Assembly (NCBI GenBank): GCA_943841885.1
Contig: CALSZZ010000003.1
Span: 103,552 to 167,551, forward strand
Length of the DNA stretch: 64,000 nucleotides
Source: Candidatus Thalassarchaeaceae archaeon
Lineage (GTDB): Archaea; Thermoplasmatota; Poseidoniia; Poseidoniales; Thalassarchaeaceae
Direction: 5' to 3'
The notes under the pieces were generated by a model. That model saw only the letters and a program-made list of their open reading frames with translations, was not told the origin of the DNA and ran no database searches. Positions 1 to 9,113 of this stretch are shown here, in pieces (within the stretch, counting starts at the first letter, position 1; every line of letters starts with the position of its first letter). The position numbers and the translations under genes were made by a program.

Positions 1-599
1 TATTTCCATATCATCATGAACCATGGTGCTACATATTCGCCTGTCCAATTACCATCTTTTTTCATCATTTTTAGTAGTTCTTGATTATCCAACCATCTAA
101 TTTCCTCAATCTCATTTTTATTAATATTTAAATTGACATCAGATTTAACAAATAATACATGATCTACTTCCCTTTCAATCCAATTACTATCCCACCTACA
201 TTGATATTCGAAGCTACCTAATGAATTAAAAACCCAATTTTCGGTTTCAGAAAAAGATATTCCTAATTCTTGATCTAATTTTCTCCTTGCAGCATTAATT
301 ATACCTTCTAAACCATTTTTCTCATCATCTATATTTAATGGATGACTGCAACATGCATTTGCCCATACGCCGGGAAAAGTAATTTTCTCTTTAGACCGCT
401 GTTGTACCAACATCTCTCCATTATTATTCATGATAATTACACTAAATGCGCGGTGTCTATCTCCATCACCAAAATGACATTTTAATTTACTTTTTGTACC
501 TATTACATTGTCTTCTTTGTCAACTAGTAAACACATTTCTTCCATCATTTCTGATTGTTGAGGGTCGTGTTTACCTAGTTGCTTACTGGCATCTGACAT
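1..599 (-). CDS. idi: Isopentenyl-diphosphate delta-isomerase, type 1 (3' end cut by window edge)
   Basis: Interconverts isopentenyl and dimethylallyl diphosphate, the starting units of archaeal isoprenoid lipids. The reading frame runs from ATG at 599 off the left edge of the window, so 199 codons are visible and the C-terminus is missing. Seen directly: the NUDIX-fold isomerase signature with FPGVW followed by ANACCSHPL (residues about 75-88), where the cysteine and histidine of CCSHP match the catalytic and metal-binding region of type 1 enzymes. GDRHRAF (about residues 46-52) is the usual substrate-side motif. The CCSHP form resembles eukaryotic enzymes more than the CGHP form of Escherichia coli. 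It is followed 47 bases upstream by isopentenyl phosphate kinase on the same strand, so the pair supplies the archaeal mevalonate branch. Family assignment is firm. Confidence 0.92.
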   Translation of the reverse strand, partial: MSDASKQLGKHDPQQSEMMEEMCLLVDKEDNVIGTKSKLKCHFGDGDRHRAFSVIIMNNNGEMLVQQRSKEKITFPGVWANACCSHPLNIDDEKNGLEGIINAARRKLDQELGISFSETENWVFNSLGSFEYQCRWDSNWIEREVDHVLFVKSDVNLNINKNEIEEIRWLDNQELLKMMKKDGNWTGEYVAPWFMMIWK

Positions 600-646
600 A
601 TTTCTCAAATACCGCAGTGACTACTCACCTATAATTAAATTCGTTA

Positions 647-1465
647 TCATGGGATAATTTTAGTTCCTAATGTTGTACCTGTACGTATTAGTTGAATAAT
701 TCTATCACATCTCTTTCCATTCAAGAACCATACATTATCAATTTTCTTTGATATTTCAAATGCTCTTAATAATTTCAAATCTATGCCTCCGGTAACATCT
801 ATGTCTGAACTATGAAATGTTGTTATAATATCATTTTTAGTATATTCTTCTATTAACTTAGCATTAGTATTATTTGGCGGATTAGTTAATACTCCATCTA
901 CATCCCCAAGTAAAAATATTGTATATTTTACATTTGGTATTTCCATAGAAATTCGATACATCAAATCATCTCCTGAGAGTATTCCAAATTCATATTCATC
1001 ATCCCTATCCACCACATCACCAAAACAAATTGGAATTTTATCATTATTATTTGTTTCAAACATATCCAAATTCCCTGTAAAATCCTTACCTGTACCCTTT
1101 GCCCACTTGGAAGGAGGGTATCCAATTGCATCTAATCCTAATTCTTTAAGAGAGTTGATAACTTCGTGATTTAGTTCCATCATGTTACTTCTTATTTCTT
1201 TTACAGCATTAATTTGTTGCTCATGGAATTCATGGTTAATTCCATTAGCTATATTCATTCTCTTCGATAAAATATGTCCATAAGAACCAGCTCCATGTAT
1301 AATAATCAAAGTATAACCTTCATCATCTAATTGTTTTAATGTATTGCATACATTATTAATAGATTCTTTATCTATAGTTTTGTATAAATTTTTGTTAGTT
1401 ATTAAACCTCCGCCTAGCTTTATCACTATTCTACCTTTACTATTCACATATTGTCCAAGAGGCAT
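647..1465 (-). CDS. Isopentenyl phosphate kinase
   Basis: Phosphorylates isopentenyl phosphate to isopentenyl diphosphate in the alternative archaeal mevalonate pathway. The 272-residue protein is an amino-acid-kinase-fold enzyme of normal family length. Visible motifs are KLGGGLIT near residue 17 (phosphate-binding loop), HGAGSYGH near residue 56 (the histidines that grip the substrate phosphate in this family) and GDVDGVLTNPP near residue 188 (nucleotide binding). The start at 1465 gives an N-terminus about ten residues ahead of the first beta strand, as expected. It is transcribed toward idi, whose product uses this enzyme's product, and the two probably form one unit. Confidence 0.93.
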   Translation of the reverse strand: MPLGQYVNSKGRIVIKLGGGLITNKNLYKTIDKESINNVCNTLKQLDDEGYTLIIIHGAGSYGHILSKRMNIANGINHEFHEQQINAVKEIRSNMMELNHEVINSLKELGLDAIGYPPSKWAKGTGKDFTGNLDMFETNNNDKIPICFGDVVDRDDEYEFGILSGDDLMYRISMEIPNVKYTIFLLGDVDGVLTNPPNNTNAKLIEEYTKNDIITTFHSSDIDVTGGIDLKLLRAFEISKKIDNVWFLNGKRCDRIIQLIRTGTTLGTKIIP

Positions 1466-1534
1466 AAGTATTCAATACTTACAGTGAAAATTATTATTGG
1501 ACAAGTTAATGTCTAATGATTGCTTGGAAGTAAT

Positions 1535-1858
1535 ATGAGTGAATCTAGCGACATCGTAAAATTCCAAAGATGGCTCCAATCTCAATTATCAGAAGCAGAA
1601 AATATAGAAGATCCTAAAGAGAAACAAAGAAGAATATTAAGATTAGATTCAGCGTTATCCGAGACAATATTTTTTCGAGAATTATTAGAAACTATTGACA
1701 ATGTTATAGAATCCCCATTTGTTCATCGGGAAAAACCTGTTAGAAACACAAATAAACAGGAAGTTAAGATAAAACAAAATGACTCCGCAATCTGCTCAAA
1801 ATGTAGTGGCGAAATTGATGCTGAATTGAAATTCTGTTTACTTTGCGGAGAGTATTAA
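1535..1858 (+). CDS. Small C-terminal zinc-ribbon protein, unknown function
   Basis: Encodes about 107 residues. A TTG at 1520 is possible, but ATG at 1535 gives a cleaner N-terminus (MSESSDIVKF). The first 60 residues look like charged helices. The end carries two CxxC pairs (CSKC and CLLC, about 16 residues apart), a likely zinc ribbon. No enzymatic motif is visible and I do not recognise the family. The gene lies between divergent ipk and convergent kptA, and its stop codon abuts the kptA stop. Zinc-ribbon proteins of this size often bind nucleic acid or proteins, but nothing here decides between these. Confidence 0.72.
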   Translation: MSESSDIVKFQRWLQSQLSEAENIEDPKEKQRRILRLDSALSETIFFRELLETIDNVIESPFVHREKPVRNTNKQEVKIKQNDSAICSKCSGEIDAELKFCLLCGEY

Positions 1859-2635
1859 TCACTCTTCCTCATCTATCCATTTTGCTCTTGCTAATACATA
1901 TTGAGGGTGATCAGTGTCTATTTTAGAAAGATATTTTCCTTCAACCTTTTCAGTCAAGTATACTGTAACTCCAGCATGCCATATGATTTCTCCTGATGCA
2001 ACCATTCTAGCAGTATCTACTTCTAGAATCGTTGGTAATGAAAAATGTACTTTCCCAGCCTCTGCCGCAGATCTTATCGATGCAGATAGGTGAACATGTG
2101 CTCTACTACCAGGAGTAAGGCCGATTTCTAATAGATTATCTGATTGTTCAGGGTCACAGGGGAAATATAATGCATCTGGGATATTATCTGTAGGAAGGTC
2201 TAACTCTATTTCCAATGTATGCCCATACGTAGCTCGAATCATTATTCCTCTTACCTCATATCTTCCCTTTGGGTCTGTCTCAGATATTGCATTAAAATGA
2301 TGTGGCCTAAGCCAATGGTATCTTTTTTCATCTCCTTTCTTAAATTGTCTTATTATGTCTTTAATGTCTACCCATCCATTGATATCCATCTCTAAATCAA
2401 ATTTCTCTGGAGCATGTCGTAGTATCAATGCCAATCTTCTAGCCATACTATTCCTTTCTCCCGTTCTCATTATAAATTTCCCTTCTGCATTGCATGCTGG
2501 ACATAAATGATCATCTGCATAATATCCATGATTCTGACATTCTCTAATCATATTACTAAAGGCCAAATGACTTTCTTTCAAGAACCTTCGGTAAATTCCC
2601 TTCTTTGTAGGGTTGAACTGACAATTATTATTCAT
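1859..2635 (-). CDS. kptA: RNA 2'-phosphotransferase (Tpt1/KptA family)
   Basis: Members transfer an internal RNA 2'-phosphate to NAD+, as in eukaryotic tRNA splicing. In archaea the physiological substrate is unsettled. The 258-residue protein has an N-terminal segment with Cys/His pairs (CQNHG and CPAC, residues about 33-48) that probably binds zinc, as in other archaeal members. The catalytic part follows with LRHAPEKF near residue 71, RATYGHT near residue 134 and HVHLSAS near residue 180, matching the conserved Arg-His and RGTYGH-like motifs. The first ATG at 2635 retains the zinc region. Its start region lies next to the divergent thiolase gene at 2657. Confidence 0.9.
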   Translation of the reverse strand: MNNNCQFNPTKKGIYRRFLKESHLAFSNMIRECQNHGYYADDHLCPACNAEGKFIMRTGERNSMARRLALILRHAPEKFDLEMDINGWVDIKDIIRQFKKGDEKRYHWLRPHHFNAISETDPKGRYEVRGIMIRATYGHTLEIELDLPTDNIPDALYFPCDPEQSDNLLEIGLTPGSRAHVHLSASIRSAAEAGKVHFSLPTILEVDTARMVASGEIIWHAGVTVYLTEKVEGKYLSKIDTDHPQYVLARAKWIDEEE

Positions 2636-2656
2636 CCCCTACTGCTCGGCTTAACT

Positions 2657-3790
2657 ATGAAAGCAGTAATAGTAGACTGGCTGCGGTCTCCATTTCACAG
2701 AGCTCATAAGGGAAAATTAACCAATTTTAGGCCGGATGAAATGGCAGGCCAAATTGCAAAAGAAATTATAGAAAGAAACAATATTTCACCAGATTTAATA
2801 GATGATATTCTTATTGGTTGTGCATACCCAGAAGGAGAACAAGGATACAATATTGGACGGATTATTACTTATCTTGGTGGCATGCCAAACAAAGTTCCAG
2901 GTGTCACCTTAAACAGATTGTGTGGTTCTTCCATGCAAGCTGTTCTATCAGCCTCTGCTAATATTGAGGTTGGTTGGGGCGAATGTTTCCTCTGCGGAGG
3001 CGTTGAATCAATGAGTAGGGTCAAAAGAAGAGGCTTCAATTGGAGCCCTAGTCCAATATTGCAACAAGATTTCCCTGATGCATATATAGGAATGGTTGAA
3101 ACTGCTGAAAATGTAGCTAAGAGATGGAATATTTCTCGAAGGGAACAAGAACAATTTGCATTACTGTCACATAAAAAAGCGACTACAGCAACTGAATCCG
3201 GCTATTTTGAAAAAACCATTCTACCTATATCGTGTTCAGGTATAGAAGTAATGGATGATGGGTGTATTAGAGCAAAATCTAGTTTGGAATCAATGTCAAA
3301 ATTATCTCCTGTATTAGGTGAAAATACTTCTATAACTGCTGCCACGGCATCTCCACTAACCGATGGGGCATCATTCATGATTATATGTAGTGAAAATTTT
3401 GCAAATGAATATGACTTAAAACCTATGGCCAGAATAATATCTGGTGCTGTAATAGGTTGTAATCCTGATGAGATGGGAATTGGCCCTATACAAGCCTCTA
3501 GATTAGCTCTAAAAAGGTCGAAATGGAACATAGATGACGTAGATATCTTTGAACTCAATGAAGCATTTTCATCACAAAGCATTGCAGTAATTAAAGAATT
3601 AGGAATCGATATCAATAAAGTAAACATCGATGGAGGTTCATTAGCCATTGGTCATCCATTGGGGGCTTCTGGTGTTAGAATAATTGGAAGAGCAGCAACT
3701 ATCTTACAAAGAACAAATAGTAAACGTGCATTAGTTTCCATGTGTATAGGGGGAGGAATGGGTATTGCAATAACATTAGAAAATACTTAG
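2657..3790 (+). CDS. Thiolase (acetyl-CoA C-acyltransferase)
   Basis: Cleaves 3-ketoacyl-CoA with CoA, or condenses two acetyl-CoA. The 377-residue protein is thiolase-sized. Catalytic residues are all visible: the nucleophilic cysteine in NRLCGSS (Cys89), the histidine in IGHPLGASG near residue 336, and the second cysteine in SMCIGGGMG near residue 363. The frame stays open upstream to 2507, but that part overlaps kptA, and ATG at 2657 gives the standard thiolase N-terminus. The sequence alone does not separate degradative thiolase from acetoacetyl-CoA synthesis. Fatty-acid breakdown is plausible because this organism also has a propionyl-CoA route in the window. Confidence 0.9.
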   Translation: MKAVIVDWLRSPFHRAHKGKLTNFRPDEMAGQIAKEIIERNNISPDLIDDILIGCAYPEGEQGYNIGRIITYLGGMPNKVPGVTLNRLCGSSMQAVLSASANIEVGWGECFLCGGVESMSRVKRRGFNWSPSPILQQDFPDAYIGMVETAENVAKRWNISRREQEQFALLSHKKATTATESGYFEKTILPISCSGIEVMDDGCIRAKSSLESMSKLSPVLGENTSITAATASPLTDGASFMIICSENFANEYDLKPMARIISGAVIGCNPDEMGIGPIQASRLALKRSKWNIDDVDIFELNEAFSSQSIAVIKELGIDINKVNIDGGSLAIGHPLGASGVRIIGRAATILQRTNSKRALVSMCIGGGMGIAITLENT

Positions 3791-3853
3791 ATGTGTATTC
3801 TAATTTATTGATAATTATATATTTTTAATCTATCGACGCACTCATGAAGTAAG

Positions 3854-3870
3854 TACTATTCCGAATAGTA
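3854..3870. promoter_or_regulatory. Inverted repeat overlapping the coaBC start codon
   Basis: TACTATTC and GAATAGTA form perfect 8-bp arms around one central C. The last base of the repeat is the A of the ATG at 3870. It could be a protein-binding site or an mRNA hairpin masking the start. No function is shown. Confidence 0.35.
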
Positions 3871-5066
3871 TGGTTAAAGATACAGGCGTGTCTATTAAAG
3901 GTAATTCTTTGAAAAATAAGAATATATTATTCGCCATAACAGGTGGGATTGCTGCTAGCGAATCGATAAAGATTTCTCGTGAATTGCGTCGTTATGGTGC
4001 CAATTTAACTGTAATGATGTCGAAAGAAGCTGAGAAGATTATAACTCCATTAGCCGTATCATGGGCATCTGGCAAAGAAGTAATTACTGCCTGGAATCAT
4101 GAAATGTCGCAATTAGAAGATTATGATGCTGTATTAGTCGCACCAGCAACAAGGAATACTATTTCCAAACATGTTTATGGTATTATTGACACTCCATTAA
4201 TGATGGCACTATCCGCTGCAAGAGGGAAAAAAACTCCTACACTTTTCTTACCATCGATGCATCAAGACTTATTCGATGATCCAGTTACATCAGAATTATT
4301 GGAGTTTTTAAATTATGAAAATAGTTTTATAATGCATGAATCCTTATCAGAAGGCAAAATTAAACAATCTAATCCCATTCAAATCGTAGCTAAAATATCT
4401 AATATGGTTAATTCTAAATTACCTGATCGAAAAAAAATTGTCATTACTCTTGGCGCCAATAGGTCTCCTATAGATTCAGTAAGAGCAATTCAGAATGCTT
4501 CTTCAGGTAAAACTGGATGGATTATTTCTGAGTATCTTTATCGAAATGGGCATGATGTCGTTTGTATTGTTGGTAAAACTACTGAAAAACCTAGCTTCTT
4601 TTTACCTGATATACGTCTTGCAGGTAGTCCAGAAGAGATGTTACGAGAGTGTAAAGTCGTTGCCTCAGAAAAGAAAAATCCTGATGCATGGATACACGCT
4701 GCCGCTATTCTTGACTATTATACTAAACCTGAACAAGGCAAGAGACCCAGTGAACAGGGTGTCTGGAATATTTCGTTGACTCAAGGCCCAAAACATATCG
4801 AAAAACTAACACCTTTAGTCGGCAACTCTATACGCATAGGATTCAAACTTGAAACAGGAGTATCAGAAGATATTTTGATTAAAAAATCTAAAGCACAAAT
4901 TCTAAGATATAATTTAGATGCAGTAATCGCCAACATGAAGGAACAAGTACATGATTCAAATTTCCCTAGAGCTAGAATAGTAGATAAAGATGGAACTGTC
5001 AGTGTACTAAAAGATTATCATGAGTTATGCGACGCTATAGAATCGACCATACTATTCTCCCGATAG
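3870..5066 (+). CDS. coaBC: Bifunctional phosphopantothenoylcysteine decarboxylase / phosphopantothenate-cysteine ligase (CoaBC, Dfp)
   Basis: Carries out two consecutive steps of coenzyme A synthesis: joining cysteine to 4'-phosphopantothenate, then FMN-dependent decarboxylation. The 398-residue length fits the fused enzyme. The N-terminal flavoprotein domain shows AITGGIAASESIK (residues about 25-37), a VAPATRNT stretch near residue 92 and PSMH near residue 130, the region that carries the conserved PAMH-type element. The ligase domain begins near residue 190 with ITLGANRSPIDSVR and NASSGKTG, then a dimer/cytosine-nucleotide region. The first ATG sits inside an inverted repeat, and a GTG seven codons later is an alternative start. 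It is followed 47 bases later by proS on the same strand. Confidence 0.92.
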   Translation: MVKDTGVSIKGNSLKNKNILFAITGGIAASESIKISRELRRYGANLTVMMSKEAEKIITPLAVSWASGKEVITAWNHEMSQLEDYDAVLVAPATRNTISKHVYGIIDTPLMMALSAARGKKTPTLFLPSMHQDLFDDPVTSELLEFLNYENSFIMHESLSEGKIKQSNPIQIVAKISNMVNSKLPDRKKIVITLGANRSPIDSVRAIQNASSGKTGWIISEYLYRNGHDVVCIVGKTTEKPSFFLPDIRLAGSPEEMLRECKVVASEKKNPDAWIHAAAILDYYTKPEQGKRPSEQGVWNISLTQGPKHIEKLTPLVGNSIRIGFKLETGVSEDILIKKSKAQILRYNLDAVIANMKEQVHDSNFPRARIVDKDGTVSVLKDYHELCDAIESTILFSR

Positions 5067-5113
5067 GTTTTGTTCCATTACATTCAAAACCATATCACTT
5101 CTGAGTATATTTT

Positions 5114-6634
5114 ATGAAAGACCAAGGAAAGGCCAAAAGAGGTATTCCATCAAAGTCTGAGTTTAATTCTTGGTATCCTGCAATTGTTGAGATTGCTGAT
5201 TTAGTAGATAAGAGATATCCCATCAAAGGAATGGATGTTTGGAAACCTTATGGGTGGAAGGCTATGTCATTAATTGATTCAATCACGCGTCTTCAGATGG
5301 ATTTAACAGACCACAATGAATATAGATTTCCATTATTAGTACCTGAGGACCTTTTGGAAAAAGAAAACCGTCTGGTGGCTAAATTAAAATCTGCTAGAGA
5401 TTTAGATGTTGATCCTTCTGAACTAAGATTGGATGAAGAAGATGCAGGATTCAAAAACGAAGTATATTGGGTTAAACATGGTGGTGAAAATAAATTAGAC
5501 ATCCCCATGTTCCTCAGGCCGACATCTGAAACTCCTATGTATAATATGTTTTCATTATGGGTAAGAAGTCATGCAGATCTTCCTTTAAAAACCTATCAAA
5601 TAGTCAACACATTCAGGTATGAAACCAAGCAAACAAGGTCTTTCATTAGAGTAAGGGAAATTCATTTTTTTGAAGCTCATACTGTTCATAAGAATGAGGA
5701 AAATGCTACATTGCAAATTAAAGAAGATGCTCAAATTGTTCAAAAAATATTAAATGAATTATGCTTACCAAATATTATTTCCAAAAGACCACTATGGGAC
5801 ACGTTTCCTGGGGCTTGGTATACAACTGCTGCCGATGTCATAATGCCAAATGGTAGGACCCTCCAAGTGGCTACTTATCATCATTACAGAGATCAATGGG
5901 CTAAATCGTTTGATATATCTTATGAAGATGAAAATGGTAATAATAATTTTTGTCATCAAACCACATTTGGGATGTCCGAGCGACTATTGGGGGCAGTTGT
6001 AGCTGTCCATGGAGATGATTCTGGATTAATTCTTCCTCCTTCAATATCTCCTATTCAAGTAGTAATAATGCCTATAGCTACGCATATTAGTGAAGAAGTT
6101 TTAATTTATTCTCAGAAAATAAAAGAAGAATTACATAGCAACGGAATAAGAACGAAAATTGATAATAGAGACATTCGTCCTGGGAATAAACATTATCACT
6201 GGGAAATAAAAGGTGTGCCAATTAGATTAGAAATTGGTCCAAAGGATATTTCCAAGAACCAGTGTATTGTATCTTTGCGGACCGGCGGGAAGGAAATACT
6301 TCTTCTAGAAGACTTAACCACTTCGATTAATACCTGTTTGGAATCAATATCTAATGTCCTCCGAGTCAGGGCTAATACTTTACATAATAATATGATTTCT
6401 ATGGCACCAAAATCTATAGTTAATGATGGAAAATTGATATTCCAAGAAGAAATCAAAGATGGTATAGTATACGAAATACCATTTGAGGGTAATGATGCTG
6501 ATGCAGAGTTATTAGAAAAATCTTCAGGATTATCACTATTGGGTGAATGTGAACAGCCATATGAAGAACCAATGTCATGTATAATAACAGGAAAAATGAC
6601 TACAAAAAAGCAGTACCTTGCTAGGATGTACTAA
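5114..6634 (+). CDS. proS: Prolyl-tRNA synthetase, archaeal/eukaryotic type
   Basis: Charges tRNA-Pro with proline in the cytoplasm. At 506 residues it has the length of the archaeal/eukaryotic form and lacks the bacterial editing insert. Class II features are visible: LRPTSETPMY near residue 136 (motif 2 entry), FRYETKQTRSF near residue 170, HQTTFGMSERLLG near residue 281 (motif 3 region) and the anticodon-binding domain from about residue 315. The extra C-terminal domain ends in TTKKQYLARMY, as is common in this type. The last 14 bases overlap the end of the convergent membrane-protein gene. Confidence 0.95.
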   Translation: MKDQGKAKRGIPSKSEFNSWYPAIVEIADLVDKRYPIKGMDVWKPYGWKAMSLIDSITRLQMDLTDHNEYRFPLLVPEDLLEKENRLVAKLKSARDLDVDPSELRLDEEDAGFKNEVYWVKHGGENKLDIPMFLRPTSETPMYNMFSLWVRSHADLPLKTYQIVNTFRYETKQTRSFIRVREIHFFEAHTVHKNEENATLQIKEDAQIVQKILNELCLPNIISKRPLWDTFPGAWYTTAADVIMPNGRTLQVATYHHYRDQWAKSFDISYEDENGNNNFCHQTTFGMSERLLGAVVAVHGDDSGLILPPSISPIQVVIMPIATHISEEVLIYSQKIKEELHSNGIRTKIDNRDIRPGNKHYHWEIKGVPIRLEIGPKDISKNQCIVSLRTGGKEILLLEDLTTSINTCLESISNVLRVRANTLHNNMISMAPKSIVNDGKLIFQEEIKDGIVYEIPFEGNDADAELLEKSSGLSLLGECEQPYEEPMSCIITGKMTTKKQYLARMY

Positions 6635-7178
6635 TCTCTTTCTTTAAGAATAGTCCAATCAAAGTCATAAATGCAAATATAATAATAAGAGAGATATCAA
6701 ATATTTCAATATTACCAGGCTCTTTCCATGTGTCTATTTCATGTAATCCATCCCAAGTAATGCCCTTTAGCCAGACAACTTGTGTATTACCTTCTGCACA
6801 TATTTCTTTCATATTTGCAATACCTAGGGAGCATAGTATTTCTCCCATCCCAATAATTATATTAGAAATTACAGTAGCCAGTCCCGTAATTCCTAAAAAT
6901 AAAATGAATTTTCTTCTCTTTTTAATAATTAATCCACGATCTTTAGTGATTGCATTAATATCTGGTATATAATCGGGAAGTTCTACAGTTGAAGTATTTG
7001 TTGTTATATTATCTACCGGAATATAAGATTCTATTTTTGGACCTAGTATACCCATCTCTTCTAATGATTCTCTACCGTATATTCTCTCTGCTAAAACATA
7101 TAGATGAGGATTGTTGTCTAATTCTTTCGGATCTAGAGTTCCATCAAGAAGTTTTTTCATCAACTCTGTGTCACTCAT
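6621..7178 (-). CDS. Predicted membrane protein, unknown function
   Basis: A 185-residue protein with a charged N-terminal 90 residues followed by a hydrophobic segment about residues 91-112 (FILFLGITGLATVISNII), an external-looking loop with two cysteines and several tryptophans, and a second hydrophobic segment near residues 161-178 before a short basic tail. This predicts two membrane spans with the long N-terminal region probably inside the cell. The N-terminus MSDTELMKKLLDGTLDPKEL resembles the short helical heads seen on other small membrane proteins, but I do not recognise the family. Convergent 14-base overlap with proS. Confidence 0.65.
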   Translation of the reverse strand: MSDTELMKKLLDGTLDPKELDNNPHLYVLAERIYGRESLEEMGILGPKIESYIPVDNITTNTSTVELPDYIPDINAITKDRGLIIKKRRKFILFLGITGLATVISNIIIGMGEILCSLGIANMKEICAEGNTQVVWLKGITWDGLHEIDTWKEPGNIEIFDISLIIIFAFMTLIGLFLKKEISTS

Positions 7179-7236
7179 ATATATCCCCTAATGACATACC
7201 CTTCATCAAATGAACGCTTGATAGGGTCATTCTAAT

Positions 7237-8184
7237 TCATTTACGTTCGATACTCTTCTTAGCCGCTTTCACGATATCTTCAATGTCCATTGACATTATT
7301 TTGAATAATTCCTCAGATTCTCCACTTTCTCCAAATCTATCTTTTACTCCTACCATTTCCATTGGTACTAAATTTGTTTTAGAATTATGCTCCGCGACTG
7401 CACTTCCCAAACCTCCAATGATAGAATGATCTTCTGCTGTAACTAAACATCCACACTTTTCGGACCAATAATTGATAATTTCTTCATCTAGAGGTTTTAT
7501 GGTATGCATATCTATAACCGTTGTAGATATTCCTTGTTGTTCTAATTCTATTGCTGCTTCTATCGATTTGGATACCATAACACCACAAGATATTATGGCA
7601 ACATCTTTGCCTTCCTTCAATAGACTTCCCTTGCCAATATTAAGTTGGTTAATACTTTCTATTGTATAAGATCGTTTTACTTTATTTCTGATTGTCCTCA
7701 TGTAAGATGGACCATTTAGGCTTGCGACCTGAATGGTTAATTCCTCCGCTGAAACATCATCTGCTGGGTGAATAATTGTCATATTAGGTAAAGTCCTGTA
7801 GATGGCTAAGTCTTCAATAGACTGTGCACTGCTTCCATCACTTCCTGTATGTATGCCACCATGACTTCCACAAATATGTACCTTCAAACACGGCCTCGCG
7901 ATTCCATTTCGTATCTGTTCAAATGCCCTCTCGGTAAATATTGCAAATGTACTTGCCATGGGAATTTTACCCGATGACGCCAGTCCTGCTCCCACTAACA
8001 TCATATTTTGTTCCGCGATGCCCAATGAAAAGGTTCTGTCAGGAAACTCTGATCTAAAATGACACGATTTAGTAGATTTTCCTAAATCTGCCTCCAGAAC
8101 CACTATGTCAGGATTGTCAGCCAGTCTTAATAGTGCTCTTCCATATCCGTCTCTAGATGCTCCACCTTCAGAGGGGGCACTCAT
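7237..8184 (-). CDS. Transketolase, C-terminal subunit
   Basis: Pyrimidine-binding and C-terminal domains of a split transketolase, which moves two-carbon units between sugar phosphates using thiamine diphosphate. The 315-residue protein contains GIAEQNMM near residue 56, with the glutamate that activates thiamine diphosphate, followed by HGGIHTGSDGSSAQS near residue 110 and HPADD near residue 138. The last 110 residues form the transketolase C domain. Its start overlaps the end of the N-terminal subunit gene by four bases, which indicates translational coupling and a heteromeric enzyme. A deoxyxylulose-phosphate synthase role is unlikely in an archaeon with mevalonate-type genes. Confidence 0.92.
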   Translation of the reverse strand: MSAPSEGGASRDGYGRALLRLADNPDIVVLEADLGKSTKSCHFRSEFPDRTFSLGIAEQNMMLVGAGLASSGKIPMASTFAIFTERAFEQIRNGIARPCLKVHICGSHGGIHTGSDGSSAQSIEDLAIYRTLPNMTIIHPADDVSAEELTIQVASLNGPSYMRTIRNKVKRSYTIESINQLNIGKGSLLKEGKDVAIISCGVMVSKSIEAAIELEQQGISTTVIDMHTIKPLDEEIINYWSEKCGCLVTAEDHSIIGGLGSAVAEHNSKTNLVPMEMVGVKDRFGESGESEELFKIMSMDIEDIVKAAKKSIERK

Positions 8185-9011
8185 GATAATTCCTCCATTG
8201 CTATTTTGTACTCTTCATCGTTAGGTGCTTTGCCATGAAAAGATGGGTTATTTTCCATAAATGATACTCCTTTTCCTTTTACAGTATTTGCTATAATAGC
8301 CGTAGGTCTCTCATTTGAATTTTTTGCCCACTTAATGGCATCACAAATTTCATACATATTGTGTCCATCTATTTCAATTACTTCCCAACCAAAAGATTTA
8401 ATTTTTTTTCCTAAATCACCTACTTCCATCTGACTAGCAACGAAATCATCATTCTGAATTCCATTTTTGTCAACTAGTAATTTCAAATTACCAGCGGAAT
8501 GATAATCAGCTGCCATAATTGCTTCCCACAATTGCCCCTCTTGGGTCTCTCCATCCCCTACCATGACCCAAATATTTCTGTTACTGTTGTCCAATTTAGC
8601 GGCAAAAGAACAACCTAACCCAAATGATAGGCCCATCCCTAAACTTCCAGCAGAAAAATCTACACCCTCAGTCCATTTCATGTCTACATGACCTTGACAT
8701 TTGGAACCAAGTGAACGAAATGACATGAAATCCCCTTCTTGTATAAATCCAAATTCATATAATATTGAATATATTGCAGGACTAGCATGCCCTTTGCTCA
8801 TTATAAATCGATCTCTATCTTTCCAATTTGGTTCTAGTGGGTTGATATTTAGTTCTGTTCCATAAAGTCCTACTAACAAATCAATGGCTGATAAAGAACC
8901 TCCAGGGTGGCCTGATTGAGCTTTATGAACCATTTTTATTATATTATTCCTACACCTTAGTGCCATTTCCTCTAATTGATTTATGTCCATATTAAACGGC
9001 ACGATACTCAC
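8181..9011 (-). CDS. Transketolase, N-terminal subunit
   Basis: Thiamine-diphosphate-binding half of the split transketolase. In 276 residues it shows AQSGHPGGSLS near residue 31, SKGHASPAIYS near residue 72 and the diphosphate/Mg motif GDGETQEGQLWEA near residue 152. DKNGIQ near residue 182 completes the cofactor site. The split arrangement is common in archaea. With no sugar-phosphate neighbours, a role in making pentose and erythrose phosphates is inferred from the family. The gene is first in a two-gene unit with the C-terminal subunit. The 100-base gap upstream separates it from divergent mqnE and should hold both promoters. Confidence 0.93.
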   Translation of the reverse strand: MSIVPFNMDINQLEEMALRCRNNIIKMVHKAQSGHPGGSLSAIDLLVGLYGTELNINPLEPNWKDRDRFIMSKGHASPAIYSILYEFGFIQEGDFMSFRSLGSKCQGHVDMKWTEGVDFSAGSLGMGLSFGLGCSFAAKLDNSNRNIWVMVGDGETQEGQLWEAIMAADYHSAGNLKLLVDKNGIQNDDFVASQMEVGDLGKKIKSFGWEVIEIDGHNMYEICDAIKWAKNSNERPTAIIANTVKGKGVSFMENNPSFHGKAPNDEEYKIAMEELS

Positions 9012-9113
9012 TTATTACGCACGTTATGCTTGAGGCTATTGATAGTTTGCAATTTTTTATTAAATTTTACAGACGCACATTGAAATCATAAAGGACCCTC
9101 AGCGTTATTAGGA

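Noticed and set aside
446..634. Plus-strand 62-codon frame opposite the idi start
   Set aside because: Idi on the other strand has clear catalytic motifs across this region. The frame is a shadow.
3202..3648. Minus-strand 148-codon frame inside thiolase
   Set aside because: Thiolase active-site histidine and cysteine motifs lie on the opposite strand. This frame has only antisense composition.
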